64,000 nucleotides of DNA from Rostratula benghalensis (GCA_013399305.1 VXAI01000021.1:3576881-3640880), one strand, 5' to 3'; counted from the stretch's first letter, positions 1-11,769 are shown. A program made the numbers and translations. Notes: generated from the letters alone by a model not told the origin.

Positions 1-469
1 TAGAAATAATTTAAGTAAAGTAAGGGTGATTGGACAGCCTTATTTTCCAGGAGTCTGCTTGCTTATTGACTTCTAGTGCCATTACAATATGTGTGTTAAA
101 ACATGAGTGTGACTGTTTGGATTTTATTTATAAACTTGTTTTGAATAGTGGAGTAAGGTAAAAGGAAGTAGAAACGGAATGGACTATTCCTTATAGCATA
201 GTAGTCATAGTTCAGATTCTATTAAATGCCAGTTTTATGCTTAAGAAGTGGTTTTGTGTGAAGAAGCTGGCCTGAATTTTTTAGCTAGGAATTGACTTGA
301 TCATGCAAGCTATAAAGCATTTGAAGTCTATCATCAACTCTAAACAAAATGTAGACTACAAAATGGATCAACACTATCTTAAAAACACTTTGGTGCTGAA
401 TTAGAGAATGGATAGAGTGATTTTGAAGTTTATCATAACATTGTATTAGAGTATTCCTTCTGTTTATAG
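1..469 (+). other. PLEKHA7: PLEKHA7 intron (3' part)
   Basis: AT-rich sequence leading to the acceptor AG at 468-469. No exon, RNA gene or repeat is recognised. The upstream part of the gene, which should encode the WW and PH domains, lies outside the window. Confidence 0.7.
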
Positions 470-571
470 GAAATGGAAAATGCCTGGAATGAATATCTGA
501 AATTAGAAAAGGATGTGAGCCAGCTGAAAGAAGCCTTACAGGAACAGATGAATAGTTCTTTGGTATCTCAG
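470..571 (+). CDS. PLEKHA7: PLEKHA7 internal coding exon a (coiled coil)
   Basis: Exon of 34 whole codons flanked by a TTATAG acceptor and a GTGAGT donor. It translates as EMENAWNEYLKLEKDVSQLK and 14 further residues, a charged heptad-like helix expected for the first coiled coil of PLEKHA7. PLEKHA7 is a junctional PH-domain scaffold of the zonula adhaerens. It binds p120-catenin and, through its central part, CAMSAP3, and so ties E-cadherin complexes to microtubule minus ends. The WW and PH domains are encoded upstream. PLEKHA5 and PLEKHA6 are close paralogues. The assignment to PLEKHA7 rests on the neighbouring C11orf58/SMAP gene as well as on the protein. Confidence 0.9.
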
Positions 572-3500
572 GTGAGTCCATTTCCAGACACTCATTTATT
601 TATGAGGTGGTTTTGTGTGAACTTAAAAGCCGTCATCTCATAAGAGAAATTCTCTGTAATTTTTGCACTGTATTCAGCTGTCAGAGAGCTTAGTTTGCAA
701 AGTTTAGACATTGTAACAGCATAGCTGTGTAATAAGTACCTATCTTGCAGCATGTCTAATAGTTTCTCATAAGTTGTCTATGCAAATTTGTCATTATTTT
801 ATTATGGGTTTATTACATGCTGACATCTTGACGTTGATAACGCATTTAATTTATAAGACTATGCAGGACTTGTTAGTCTTCCATTTATTTGATCTGACAT
901 TGGTGGCTTCTTTATCCATTTTTAAGAACATCAGTCACTAGCTTGTTATTGTCACTACTTGTTCTTTGTCATGTTCTTCTATTTATGGAGGACTTATCTC
1001 TGCAGATTGTTTTGTGAAGTGGAGTAAGTGTTTAACAACCATCGGTAATTGAAAGGCATCTCGATTTTAAATCAATTATTCAGTTTTCAATCTTACAAAG
1101 AAGCTTTGTTTGAAGCTAAGTTATTCTGTTTACTGGAATGGATGTGGCATTCAAGATTATTTCTATATACCTGCTTACAACTGGGGGTTTTTTGCAAGGA
1201 ATACAGTCCAGATTATTTTTCCTGTGTTTAAGCACAGAAGATTTTTATTTAAAAGAAAAAAAAACACCACAAGAAACATAGCTAATGTGTACATTTTACT
1301 CAAACTTTAGCCTACTTTTCCAAACATCCATGACAAGAAGAGCTTGCTTGTTAAATGTTTCAACTTATTTATTTACAACAAATCCCTGATCAGATATGAA
1401 TTGAAGACTATTCCTTTCACTGCTAATGGAGAAGTGTGTTGTATTGAAGTTGTAAAACATTTTTTTAGATGGCATCAGTCTTCAAAGTCTATTTTCATAT
1501 ACTTTTGATTTTGGGGAGTGGGGGAATGATTCAGTTTCTAGAGCCAGAATATCATGTAATTGAGCTCAGCTGCTTAATAGATCCCTCCAAAAAATCCCAG
1601 GGGTATTTTAGAATAAAATCATCCCTGTATGAAGTTACTTTGTTTAACAAAGGGAAATTGCAGATTTAAACAAAATATACTTTGTTAAAGTACTTTTAAC
1701 AAACAATTTCCAGTTGTGCTTTAAGGATGCTTTAAAATGCTGTGGCATGCAATTTGGCAATACATACAGAAGGGAATGCAGTTTGCACAGAAAGAATGTT
1801 AACTTTATTTTATTACCACCTTGTATTACCTACATGCATAATTATAAAAAAAAATACACCTGTACACACAGACAAGCATAGGCATATTATGTGGTCTGTG
1901 TGTGTATGCATACATATGTATGTACATATATGTAGGCATAGATATGTTTGTCTTTGGCTAAGATTTTTTAAAAATTGCTTCTGAATACCTGTTTTGGAGA
2001 AACTAAGGGGAGATGGTTTTTTTTCAGAAAGTGAATGTTCTTAAACCTATATTCCTTCAAAGAAATCTCATTTGAAGTACCTGTAATGGAGGGGAGGTTT
2101 GATCTCTGCCCTAGGGTATATAGACTCAAGATTGTTCATCTAGTATTTTCCAATAGCACTAAATTAATATACACTGTGTTTAAATATGCAGTCTTCCTGG
2201 AATTTTATTAAAAATTCAGAAAATTTGCAGGCTGAAGTTGCAGTAGAGAACAGCTTATGCTGTTTCTGTATCACATTAATTAGGAGGTTAAAAACTCAAT
2301 GTTTCAAGCAGCTTGGTCAGAGTAAGTTTTCCTTCTAAGAGTAATTGTCTTCATTGCAGTTTGCTTAAAGTTTGGGGGGATCTGGTCATGCTGAAATTAA
2401 CTGAAATGTAGCATTTTGTCAGTGATTACTTTTTAGTTCATAAGTGTTTGTCCTCTGGTTTTATAAATCATTCTAAATTATGTTTCTATATGAAGGAATT
2501 TAGAGAAATTGATTTATTGCTCCAAGTTACCTTTTCATGCTTGCCCACAGAGTGTGTTTATACCCTTTCATAAACAGCAATCTTGGCTTTCATAATTTAA
2601 AAATAAATGTATCTGTTTACCTCTTAGGTCTAGTCCATTTTTGATCTCTTTACATCAATATTTAAGTAATAGGAAGGAAGAATATGAAAAGATCTCACTT
2701 TTGTACATTACTGATTAAACATTTTCTGAATGGTTTCAGAAGCAGGATTTTTTGTACATGTGAGGTTTTTTTAAACCAGTTCTGAGGCTTAGTTATTGTA
2801 AATCCATCATTTGGTTCCTTGTAGTATGATTAATCTCAGAAAAATGAAATGAAACATGCAAATTTATAGTTTATATGCTGACAATCTTTCAAGCTATGTC
2901 CCATCTATCGAGTGAGTTTACTACAGGCAAATAACATTCTCCATCATTTAAATGTTTGTGTTCTTGGCACCCTGTTTGCTGATCTGTAACCTGGCTGAAT
3001 GTATTTTCTGAGCTGAGACAGAAAGTGGAAAGCAATTTATATGTCTGCCTTGGCTCTACGAGGTGCAAGAGCTTTTACTAAAGTTTTTCTCTTTCAGGCT
3101 GATAGGATTAATTAACGGTTATTTTGCAGCTCATGGCAAGTGATGAATTGCTAGAGTTCTTGAGTAGTTCTTAAGCAATTCTTAACTAGAGTGTTTCCCT
3201 CCCTTTTGCTTTCTTTAGTAATATTGTTTTCCAATAGGAAATTCTAGGTTTTAATAAGTTTATTCTTAATGCAAATTTTTGAAGGCAGAATTACCAGGCT
3301 TTGATTAAGTAGATGAGAAATGCTCTTTATGATGATTGTGGCGAACATCTGACTGAAGTGGTGGCTTTGTTAGCCAAGGTCTGTGGCTGAAAGATGCAAA
3401 GGCAGAGTCCAGACTGTACACAAGCTACCATTTCTTTCCTCCTGGAAGGATGCAGTAAAGCAAATAGGATGCAGGGTGAGACCAAATCCCGAAACAGCAG

Positions 3501-4072
3501 CAATATATTGTTTCAACTTATAACATCATGTCCAATAGACTGAACAACACAAATATAAGGAGAAATTAAACCTGTCAGCCTTTCTGAGTTAGCTTTGGGT
3601 TTATATTTCATCTATTAAAAGCCATCAGGAAGTTAAGAGCAGTATTCAGGGAGGCTATTCTTACTTTGTGCTCTTTTAATATTGCACATTTCCCTTCAGT
3701 GTATTAAGAAGAGTTTAGTAGGGCTGCTGTAGCAGTCTGAAGTGGGTTAGTATAGGCTTTAAGAACAAAGTTCAAATGAAAAGGTTCTCTGAGCTCATTT
3801 TATGTAGAGCATTAAACTAGGTTTTTGTAGCCTTCTATAGGAAGTCTTCCAAGACTCAGTAAAGACTCTAATAAATTTAGTGGGTGAGATATGTTGTTTT
3901 GTGTTGGTGGGTTGTTTTTTTAAAATTTTGAATTAATTACTTAATGCCTAGATTATTAATAGCCATTATTAATATCTAGACTCCTAAGTTCTGAAACATT
4001 ATCAAAATAAGAAGCAGCCCATAATAAATTAGAAATTAGATATATATTTTTTTCTTTTACTACAAATATTAG
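572..4072 (+). other. PLEKHA7: PLEKHA7 intron, 3.5 kb
   Basis: AT-rich intron between a phase-0 donor and acceptor. A short alternating purine-pyrimidine stretch of TG, CATA and TATG units lies at about 1894-1950. No coding exon fits: short open frames in this stretch lack splice borders and show no protein-like composition. Confidence 0.7.
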
Positions 4073-4181
4073 GAGAAAACACAAATGCAAAAAGACTTGT
4101 GGAGAATTGAAGATGTTACAGCTGGCTTGAGTGCAAATAAAGCAAACTACAAAATTATAGTAGACTCTATCAAGAATCCAG
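4073..4181 (+). CDS. PLEKHA7: PLEKHA7 internal coding exon b
   Basis: Exon of 109 bases between an ATATTAG acceptor and a GTAAGG donor. It starts in phase 0 and ends one base into a codon. It reads EKTQMQKDLWRIEDVTAGL, then a segment ending VDSIKNP. The QKDLWRIEDV block is strongly characteristic of the PLEKHA5/6/7 family and follows the coiled coil directly. This central part corresponds to the region implicated in CAMSAP3 (Nezha) binding in mammals; that role is transferred from the family and not visible in the sequence. Confidence 0.93.
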
Positions 4182-5235
4182 GTAAGGAGAACATAATTAA
4201 AAAAAAGAAAATACACAAATGGTGCCAAGTCTTTGGGTCTGTGCAAATAGTCTAGAAGTTTGTTCTACTGCAGAAAATCATGTTAATTGTGATATTGGTT
4301 GCATGAGAAATCTCTGATTGAACACATTAACTTGGCATTTCCTTGGTTGAGGTAGCAAAAAGGTCTTTTGTTGTTTGTTTTCACATACTGATAGCATTAA
4401 AATAGAACAAGCAATAAAAATGGAAATAATAATGGGCTAAGTTCTGCAAGTTGCAGAAAGTTTCTGTCACGTGCCAGGCTCATACCAGTGTAGTATCTGT
4501 TCTGCATTCTGTCCAGGAACTCCTCTCTGTGTTCTTCTCTGCTTCTCCCCCACCCCCTGCCTTGGATGCTGTCCCAACTGCTGCAGTTGCCTTCCCCCTC
4601 TCTCTCTTCTGGCAGGTGTTTGGTGGGCAGAGCAACAGCATCAGCCATAGAAAAGAGGAAAGTGTGTGTGGTCTGCATTTCAATTGCTTCATTATGTTTC
4701 AAAGAAAAGACCTAAGGCATTGGGATAGCAAGAGACTGTTAATGCCTTATGTAAATTCACTTCATACCTGAAGTATCTTTGCTTACCTTTTACTTACAGA
4801 GATAAAATGTTCTGAGATTGTGAGATCTTATTTGATTTAAGGTGTGACTATGAGTGTGTAGCCTTGTCTAGATCTGTAGGGATCTTAAGGAATCTGTGGC
4901 ACAGGGACAGATCTAGCCGATGAACTGATTTTGTGTGACTCTGGAGCTTTTCCTTTGTTCCCTCCCACTGAATTTTAATGGATGATATTAAAGTACGTAT
5001 TTTTATTTTTGGCCTGAAAGGCTTGCTTGATCCTCATCAAGACAATGTTTTTCACCCCTGCTATAATGTAACAAATCAAATGTTTTTATGGCAAAAAAAA
5101 CCCGCAACCCCATTTGTGTTCAAATAACATGCAGAGTGTTAGGGCAGTTTTATGAAGTGTAAGAATATTATTTGCTATTCTTATGAACATTATTGATAAG
5201 AAACAACACAATACATTTGCATGTTTCTCCCCTAG
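4182..5235 (+). other. PLEKHA7: PLEKHA7 intron, 1.05 kb
   Basis: Intron with GTAAGG donor and CCCCTAG acceptor. No repeat is recognised. An overlapping open frame on both strands at 4397-4771 has no splice borders and is treated as noise. Confidence 0.7.
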
Positions 5236-5474
5236 AGAGGAAAATAGTGCCTTCGTTTTCTCAGTCTTCAGTGCCTTCCTTACCAGCGTCCCTCGCAACT
5301 GTGGAGAGCAAACTTTCAGTTCCCCAGAGCCCTCCATCCAGTCCAGTTAAATCCTCTCTGGAGGTTAGGCTGTATCCACAGCCATATTTCCAGGCCAGAA
5401 CGCAGCACCAAGCACAGCAGCTGAAAAAAATCGAGCCACCTCTTCAGTCACCAGTTAAGCTAAAGCCAAAGGTT
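5236..5474 (+). CDS. PLEKHA7: PLEKHA7 internal coding exon c (Ser/Pro-rich)
   Basis: Exon of 239 bases. Its first two bases complete the codon left open by the previous exon, giving PERKIVPSFSQSS across the junction, and it ends on a whole codon at a GTAAGT donor. The product is low complexity and rich in Ser and Pro, with repeated S-P dipeptides (PQSPPSSPVKSS, LQSPVKLKPKV). These are likely targets of proline-directed kinases, which is inference. It is predicted to be a disordered linker between the coiled coil and the C-terminal basic region. Confidence 0.9.
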
Positions 5475-6211
5475 GTAAGTACTGTTTTTGTTGAGGTTCA
5501 TTCACTAATGTTTGTATATACTTCTGGCAGAAACAGTGACAGTTTTGTGGTTGCAAAGTGCACACCCTGTGGAGGCACAACAGTGAGCCACTCTTTGTGT
5601 TGAAACTGAGCAATAGGAGGGGGTCAGTCTCTTCTCCTAAGTAACAGGCATCAGAACAAGAGGAAATCACCTCAAGTTATGCCAGGGGAGGTTTAGATTG
5701 GATATTAGGAAAAACTTCTGCACCAAAAGGGTTATCAAACATTGGAATAGGCTGCCCAGGGAAGTGGTGGCATTGCTGTCTCTGGAGGTATTTAAAAGAA
5801 AGTTTGGTAGATGTGGTACTTAGAGATGTGGTTTAGTGGTGGTTTTGGCAGTGTTAGGTTGATGGTTGGACTCGATGATCTTAAAGGTCCCTTCCAGCCT
5901 AGAGGATTCTGTGATTAGAATAGCACTTACAGGAGAATGTATCCGTGCATCTTGGAGCTTTATGCACAGTGTCCATATACTGTTTTAGAACATAGCAATG
6001 CGGAGACTTCCTTAATAATGCTTTGTGGTTAATCAGTTGTTTGCTTTCTTGGGATTTGTTTGGTTTTAAAAGCCAGAGGCTCCTGGTGTGGGCAGCAGAG
6101 AGCATGCTAAAGAAGGCACAAATAACTCACATAATGTGATGAACATTCAGTCAGTTTATGCCAGACTGTTATAAGACTTTTTGCCAAACACTTGTACTTT
6201 CTTGTTACCAG
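5475..6211 (+). other. PLEKHA7: PLEKHA7 intron with a CR1 3' end
   Basis: Intron of 737 bases. Nearly half is a sense-oriented CR1 fragment (about 5610-5917, listed separately). The remainder is unique AT-rich sequence up to the TTACCAG acceptor. Confidence 0.75.
5610..5917 (+). mobile_element. CR1 LINE, 3' fragment (plus strand)
   Basis: Contains the standard CR1 tail in sense: the GCCAGGGGAGGTTTAG block, the GGCTGCCCAGGGAAGTGGTGG block, then GACTCGATGATCTTAAAGGT and a terminal GATTCTGTGATT. The copy is severely 5' truncated and holds only the end of the reverse-transcriptase frame and the 3'UTR. It lies in an intron in the same orientation as the host gene. The start is approximate. Confidence 0.92.
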
Positions 6212-6400
6212 GAAGATGAAGCACCGCCTAGACCTCCTCTCCCTCAGTTGTACAGTGTTGATGATCAGCCACCAGCTGTTCCACCTCTCCCAAGAGAAGC
6301 CACTGTCATCAGACACACATCAGTGCGGGGCCTGAAACGTCAGTCAGATGAAAGAAAGAGAGACAGAGAACTCGGACAGTATGTAAATGGAGATTATAGG
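6212..6400 (+). CDS. PLEKHA7: PLEKHA7 internal coding exon d (proline-rich, basic)
   Basis: Exon of 63 whole codons between TTACCAG and GTGAGC. It begins EDEAPPRPPLPQLYSVDDQ, continues through PPAVPPLPREATVIRH and the basic run LKRQSDERKRDREL, and ends YVNGDYR. It contains two PPLP motifs, the class II WW ligand type, and several PxxP cores. Since the N-terminus of PLEKHA7 carries WW domains, an intramolecular or dimeric contact is conceivable (inference). Confidence 0.93.
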
Positions 6401-6655
6401 GTGAGCACTCGTACATTTATGCACCTGCACTTTAAAGAAAATGAATCTGTAATACCAGATACTGTCTGTAAAATATATGGACCTCTAGGTCTTCTAATAA
6501 GAGGAGAGCGAGCTAACAGCGGAGGGATCTGTACTGTAAAACACTGGCAAAAAGAGATTCAGTAATTCAGAAACAAAGCTCTAGGATTTGTTTTAGGATT
6601 ATTAAGGCTTGCTGTCTGTGACTTCATTTGAGCTGATGAGTATTTTTCCATGTAG
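6401..6655 (+). other. PLEKHA7: PLEKHA7 short intron
   Basis: Intron of 255 bases with GTGAGC donor and CATGTAG acceptor. The open frame of the preceding exon runs on into it for about 50 codons without a stop. That extension has no family resemblance and is skipped by the splice joint to the next exon. Confidence 0.8.
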
Positions 6656-6773
6656 GTGGAACTGCGTTCATACATGAGTGAACCAGAACTAGCAATGATA
6701 GGTGGTGACCTCAGCCAGCCTTCTAGTGGTTTAGTAATCTCTGACAGTGGATACCAGACATTACCTACCCGTG
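6656..6773 (+). CDS. PLEKHA7: PLEKHA7 internal coding exon e
   Basis: Exon of 118 bases, phase 0 at the start and one base over at the end, with donor GTAAGA. It reads VELRSYMSEPELAMIGGDLS, then QPSSGLVISDSGYQTLPTR. The RSYMSEPEL and DSGYQTLPTR blocks are characteristic of the PLEKHA family. The latter has a tyrosine in an acidic/polar context that could be phosphorylated (inference). Confidence 0.93.
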
Positions 6774-7567
6774 GTAAGATGGGAATTTATGTAGTTGATT
6801 TTTAACAGTACTGTCTCTATAGGACCTTTTCTGTCCTAGGGTTTCCAGAAACGTCTTTATTATCAGATCATTATTTCTAGATTAACTGTACAGTGCTGTG
6901 AAAGTCTATAGAGATTTTGTGCATTTGTGCATAATGGTGCTATAACAGCCAACCAGCCTTTTGCAAAGCAACTTAATATGTAATGCTTAAAAAAAAAAAG
7001 CATAGCAAAACATGAAGTTAGCTGTTAGAATGTCTCCTATATTTGGAGTTATTTTTCATTGTAATTTCTTTGTGATCTTTTAAAAAATGCTTCAGTTTGT
7101 AAGAACTTATATTGCTACTGACATGAAAGTGATAGAAAATAAGAATATAAAGTCCTCAGACACTACATGTGACTTGATACCCCATCCCCACTGTGCTACA
7201 TTCCTGAAACTGTTTACCAAATGACACTAGAGAAGGTACTTGAGGAAGAGCAATTAATTTCTTAGCCATTCTCTTATTTCTTTCCTTTCTAACTCTAAAT
7301 GTTAGGGGTTGATTTTCTTCATAGATGTGATTATTTGTTCAGCTTATCTACTTGTACAGATGAGTTCACCCATTAGTTCATTTAGTATAAGCTTTGAAAT
7401 TGTCATAGATCTCTGAATTTTGATCAATGGTTACCTGAAGCACATTACTTTTGGCTGAAATGAGCTAAAATAGTAGCCAGATTATCATAGAAAAAGTATG
7501 ATAACTGACACTTACCTTCTTTTGGTTTTCCTTTTGGTTTTAAAGCATTCTCTTTTTCCTTATGAAG
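6774..7567 (+). other. PLEKHA7: PLEKHA7 intron, 0.8 kb
   Basis: AT-rich intron, with no repeat or exon recognised. The acceptor is preceded by a T-rich tract (CTCTTTTTCCTTATGAAG), so the AG used is slightly atypical (GAAG). It is supported by exact in-frame joining, which creates the glycine before LSGSTSR. Confidence 0.7.
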
Positions 7568-7647
7568 GTTTATCTGGATCAACTTCTAGATTGCATCAAT
7601 CATCTACCATTTCCTCATACGCAACACTTCGAAGGGATAGGTCCAAG
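7568..7647 (+). CDS. PLEKHA7: PLEKHA7 internal coding exon f
   Basis: Small exon of 80 bases. Two bases complete a Gly codon and 26 codons follow: LSGSTSRLHQSSTISSYATL then RRDRSK, up to a GTAAGT donor. It is Ser/Thr-rich, which suggests a disordered linker. The frame joins exactly with both neighbours. Confidence 0.9.
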
Positions 7648-8061
7648 GTAAGTCTTAAATAAACATCTGAAGACAAATGTCTGAACTGCTGAAAATATAT
7701 ATTTTTGCATGGCAGGAAGTGGGATGGTAGTAGGATGGGAGAGGACACCTATGATTTAGTAAAATTGTCAATTTTTCACTTTCTTAAATCAATCAGGAAG
7801 CAGACAGACAACTTATTGCATTTGAAATAGATTTATAAAACAAGGTTAAAAACCAAAAATCAACAGTACTAATAGAAAATAAGTTGAAACAGTACTAATA
7901 GAAAATAAGTTGAAATATACAAAAACACTGGAACAAAATAACATTAAGTTAATAAAAATGTAGGAAAAGGAGTTTTTGTATACTTTTTTGTATATTTTTT
8001 GTATACTTCTTGTAAAGTATTAATTTCAACATGTGTTTTGTGTGCCTTGTGACTTCTACAG
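7648..8061 (+). other. PLEKHA7: PLEKHA7 intron with local tandem repeats
   Basis: Intron of 414 bases. It holds a perfect 26-bp tandem duplication (7863-7914) and, near its end, three T-rich TTTTTGTATA units (about 7974-8012). The acceptor is CTTCTACAG. Confidence 0.8.
7863..7914. repeat. 26-bp tandem duplication
   Basis: Two adjacent identical copies (7863-7888 and 7889-7914) that begin ACAGTACTAATAGAAAATAA. Exact identity suggests a recent slippage or duplication event within the intron. Confidence 0.95.
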
Positions 8062-8262
8062 GAGAGACCAAAGAGTGCCTTGGAACGTTTATACTCTGGA
8101 GACCACCAAAGAGGCAAGATGAGTGCAGAGGAACAACTAGAAAGAATGAAGCGACATCAGAAGGCATTAGTTCGTGAACGCAAGAGAACTCTTAGCCAAG
8201 GAGAGAGGCAGTCTGTTTCATCTCGGTCTTTCATCAGGCCCATTTCTGCAGACATAGGCTCA
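8062..8262 (+). CDS. PLEKHA7: PLEKHA7 internal coding exon g (basic helical segment)
   Basis: Exon of 67 whole codons between CTACAG and a GTATGT donor. It reads ERPKSALERLYSGDHQRGKM, then SAEEQLERMKRHQKALVRER and KRTLSQGERQSVSSRSF, ending ADIGS. The SAEEQLERMKRHQKALVRERKRTL region is one of the most conserved parts of PLEKHA5/6/7 and is predicted to be a highly basic helix. An in-frame TAG follows the donor within 8 bases, so retention of this intron would truncate the protein. Confidence 0.95.
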
Positions 8263-11200
8263 GTATGTTAGATATGCCTTAAAAGGACTAAACTAAAAAT
8301 ATCTTTGGATTCAGTTGTTGTTTTTTTTTTCCTAGCAAGCACTTTCACTTGAGCGTGTGTGATGCTTCTAGTCTAATTAAATTAGTGTTATACAGTCTAA
8401 CATGAGATCAGAAAGTGTAACAGGGGAAGGATTTTTTACTAGTAGTTACAGTCCATGTAGGAAGTTCAGCAGGTAAGTTGGTCAGAGATTAGTGTGCTGA
8501 GTGGAGATGTGAGTACATTGGAGTGATTTCGGAGACATGATTGTTTTTTATTGGAATTGTATTTAGAAAGTATAAGAAGCTTGTACAGTTCTAAAACTGC
8601 TTCATAATGGAATGGGCCTTTTAGAATGTTCTTATTCACCATGGGTATTTTTCTTTTTAAGTCACAAATTAGGCTGCAAGATAGTCATGGTAACAGCAGT
8701 CCAGGGTGGTATGTGTTTGTTTGTAGATGATAAATGCATCATCAGTTTTAAAATCTAATCACGCTGAATAGAACTTTATGTAAGAGCTAAGGTGTTTTAA
8801 TTGATACAAATTCTTCTTTAAAGCTCAAAATACAGAATATTCTAATAAGGCTCAAATTTAAGCTGCTGGAGAAAAGGATTTTTTGTTGCGTTCTAAGATA
8901 AAATGCTGTACAGACAATAAGTTTGTAATGATACTTTTTGGATACTAACCAAAGCAATTCTAATTGGTGAAGTTACCCACTTGGTGCTAAGCCAAGATTG
9001 TACTGTAATTGCACTTACGCTGTGGTCTTTTAATTTATTTTTCATTTGGTCCACTAGAGCTTTAGAATGATCACCTCGTTTTACCTAATTCATTGCACAA
9101 GATCTCTTGCTTTTAGATACGTCACTTATCATACCTAATGCCTCTTTTTTTTTGTTTGCTCGTTTTTAATTTGCAGAATTTTGTAGTTAGTTTAAAATTT
9201 CTAACTGGACTACTCAATTTTTACCAGGCTTAATTGCATTTAGTAAATGTGTGTCAGTTGCTGGCATTAAAAAACCCCTATAATATTCAGCCTTTCATTC
9301 CCACTGTTTAGTAGCACTAATTTCCAGCCAGTTATTTGCATTTACTTTCCCAGTAAATACGAGTGCACTACTTGGAGACATTCATCTGTTTTGTCTTCTA
9401 TTTTGTAATCACAAGTTTATTAAAGATATGGGAACTGTAGAACTATAGTATCACTGTTATTTTCATATTTTAATTAGGAAAACTAAATTTGAGCTTCTTA
9501 TGTTTCTTGACTCACGTACCATACACAAGTCAAACTTTAACATTTTCGTAATGCACTTTATTAACCTTTGTGGCAAACACTTTATCTATAAATTTGGGTG
9601 CCATCTTGGTCTTTTTCTTGCTGTAAAGACTTAAAATGGAATCTTTCAGCCCTAGCAATGTTTTGTAGAGGTCATCTCTTGTACCTATAGGGCTTCGATA
9701 CGCAAAAAGCATGTTTGATAGCACAATTACTTGCAGCTTTACGATTATTTAGCAGCCAAAATGACAAACAGTTAAATGTATAATTGAAGTGCTGCTCAGT
9801 ATGTTACATTTCCTTTAAACATACATTGTATGTGTAACTCTAATTTTTAATCGGTCAGCTCTCACGTGTAGTATTACATTTTAAGTATCGATCACAGTAC
9901 ATGAATTTATTTGTTATATACAATGCCTTTTAATGTAAAAGTCGCAACATCAAAGCCAATAAAAATACTGCTTCGTAATAATGGTTTGATGTTTTTCTTA
10001 CCTGCATATAATAACTTGAAAAATTCCACTGGGTATTTAAAATACTATGTCAATCAGGCCTGGTTTGAATATGAGTAGAAGAATGAGTTTGGAGTACTCA
10101 TGTGAGAAAACATTTTTTTTCTCTTGAATTCTGTAAATTTTCAAGATATAGATGCATTTTAGCTATTACATTTTTTTTAATATACATGGAAGATATGTAT
10201 CTTCTGAGTGAGTATTGAGAGCTTGTGCATGAATAGGTTTCAATTAGATTTATTAAAGCAAGTAGCATAACGAAATCTAAGTAGTTCATATGTAGATCAA
10301 ACTTCAACAAACCCAAGCCAAATATTTGTAACAGAAATAGCAGAGATGTTTTTTAAGAAACATGTTATGGCACATTCTCCTATTGATACTTTAAAATCCT
10401 TGAGGGGATATTTTTTTTTTTGTCGTTGTTCTTTTTGTCCCTTCCCACTGCTTTTAATATCATGTTTTGATTCTGTATGGCAAAATTGCTGAGATCTGCT
10501 GGATGGAATGATGCTTTAACTAAACTCAAGGTTTTGATCAAAAATTGTTGGTAGCATTCTTAAGCACAAGTTTATATGCAGCTGTATTGTGTGTAGCTGT
10601 AAAAGAGATACTATGCAATGGTCTGGGGACTCTAAAATTATGCTGCCTAATTTAAATATGTTCTGAACTTATTGTTAAGTATTGACCTTGTACAGTCAAA
10701 ATGTGAAAGACTGTTTATCTTTGCAGGTAGATATTTTAATTTAGTAAAGACATAAGAGCTTAGAAGTTACTAAATTATTTTAAAATTCAGAACAAAATAA
10801 TGCTAGTATGTAAAATGTTATCAGCTTTAATCACTAGGTATCATTCTTGAAAGATACATACACATTTTCAAGGAGCAATTCTCAACCTGCAATATAAATA
10901 CCCTTTCTATGTAGTGATTCAAAATCACACAGCGCAGCCTGGTTAGGATGCCTAGAACATCTTCTCAGTCCACAGACTCATTTGTATTTGACATCTGTGC
11001 TTCCCAAGTCCTTTGTGTGTAGCTAGTTCCATGTTAATGAGCACATGTGAAATTGTGATTAATACATTTGATAGAATTTAATACTGCTGAACATTTCCTG
11101 TAAAATTAGATGATACTCCAGAATCTGTGCAGCACAGATAGAGATCAAAGCTCCCAACCATATGTGCCGAGAAATACAGTTGCATTTTCCTTTTTTTTTC

Positions 11201-11327
11201 AGTTAAGGAGCTTGCTCTGTGGATTCTTTCAGCAATATAGCATTTGCAGCAGTAGGAATGTACATTACTAAATAATGGATTTGTCAGTATGGTTGAATGC
11301 TGTTAATTGTTTTGTATCTATTACCAG
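8263..11327 (+). other. PLEKHA7: PLEKHA7 intron, 3.1 kb, AT-rich and free of CR1
   Basis: Long AT-rich intron with no recognisable transposable element. A block at about 8880-10020 contains an octamer ATTTGCAT (near 9335) and several TAATT/ATTA homeodomain-type cores. This raises the possibility of a conserved non-coding element. Short poly-T runs occur near 9146 and 10411. No exon is recognised. Confidence 0.6.
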
Positions 11328-11480
11328 TGGAAACGAGAGCAAGAATTTGATTTGCAGTTACTTGAGAGGGCAATTCGTGGAGAAGACAAGGATGAAAATG
11401 AATGGCTAAAAGTTCAGCCAGTAGCAGTGACAGAGACAGACCTGGAGCCTCAAGACTATGATTTAGATATCAGCAGAGAG
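11328..11480 (+). CDS. PLEKHA7: PLEKHA7 internal coding exon h (acidic)
   Basis: Exon of 51 whole codons between TTACCAG and GTAACA. It reads WKREQEFDLQLLERAIRGED, then KDENEWLKVQPVAVTETDLE and PQDYDLDISRE. The first half is helical with a leucine pattern and the second half is acidic. The ERAIRGE and ENEWLKVQ blocks are typical of PLEKHA-family C-terminal regions. Confidence 0.94.
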
Positions 11481-11769
11481 GTAACACTTGTCATTTTTTG
11501 CCTTCCTATTCTGTGCCCCAAAATATTAACCTTTCTAAGTTTTAGGTAGTGAATTCTCATCTTTTCTTTCAAAAGTTAGCTGGGATCTTAAACTGAAAGG
11601 AGTCTCTTGAGTGTTGAAAATTTATGGCCTGGCACTCTGTAAGGTTTGTATTCTGTTTTAGTGAAGAGAAGAAATGGAAAAGTTTGCTCTACTTTTGAAA
11701 TAGACATCTCAGGCTTCGTAGAGGAAAAAGTGATTAATTTATACCATGCTATATATATTGGGGAAAAAA

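Noticed and set aside
1894..1950. TG/CATA stretch as a microsatellite array
   Set aside because: Units are too irregular to call a true repeat array; kept only as a note under the intron.
6401..6565. Read-through extension of the PLEKHA7 exon after 6400
   Set aside because: The GTGAGC donor at 6401 and exact joining to the conserved exon at 6656 show that this is intron. The extension is not PLEKHA-like.
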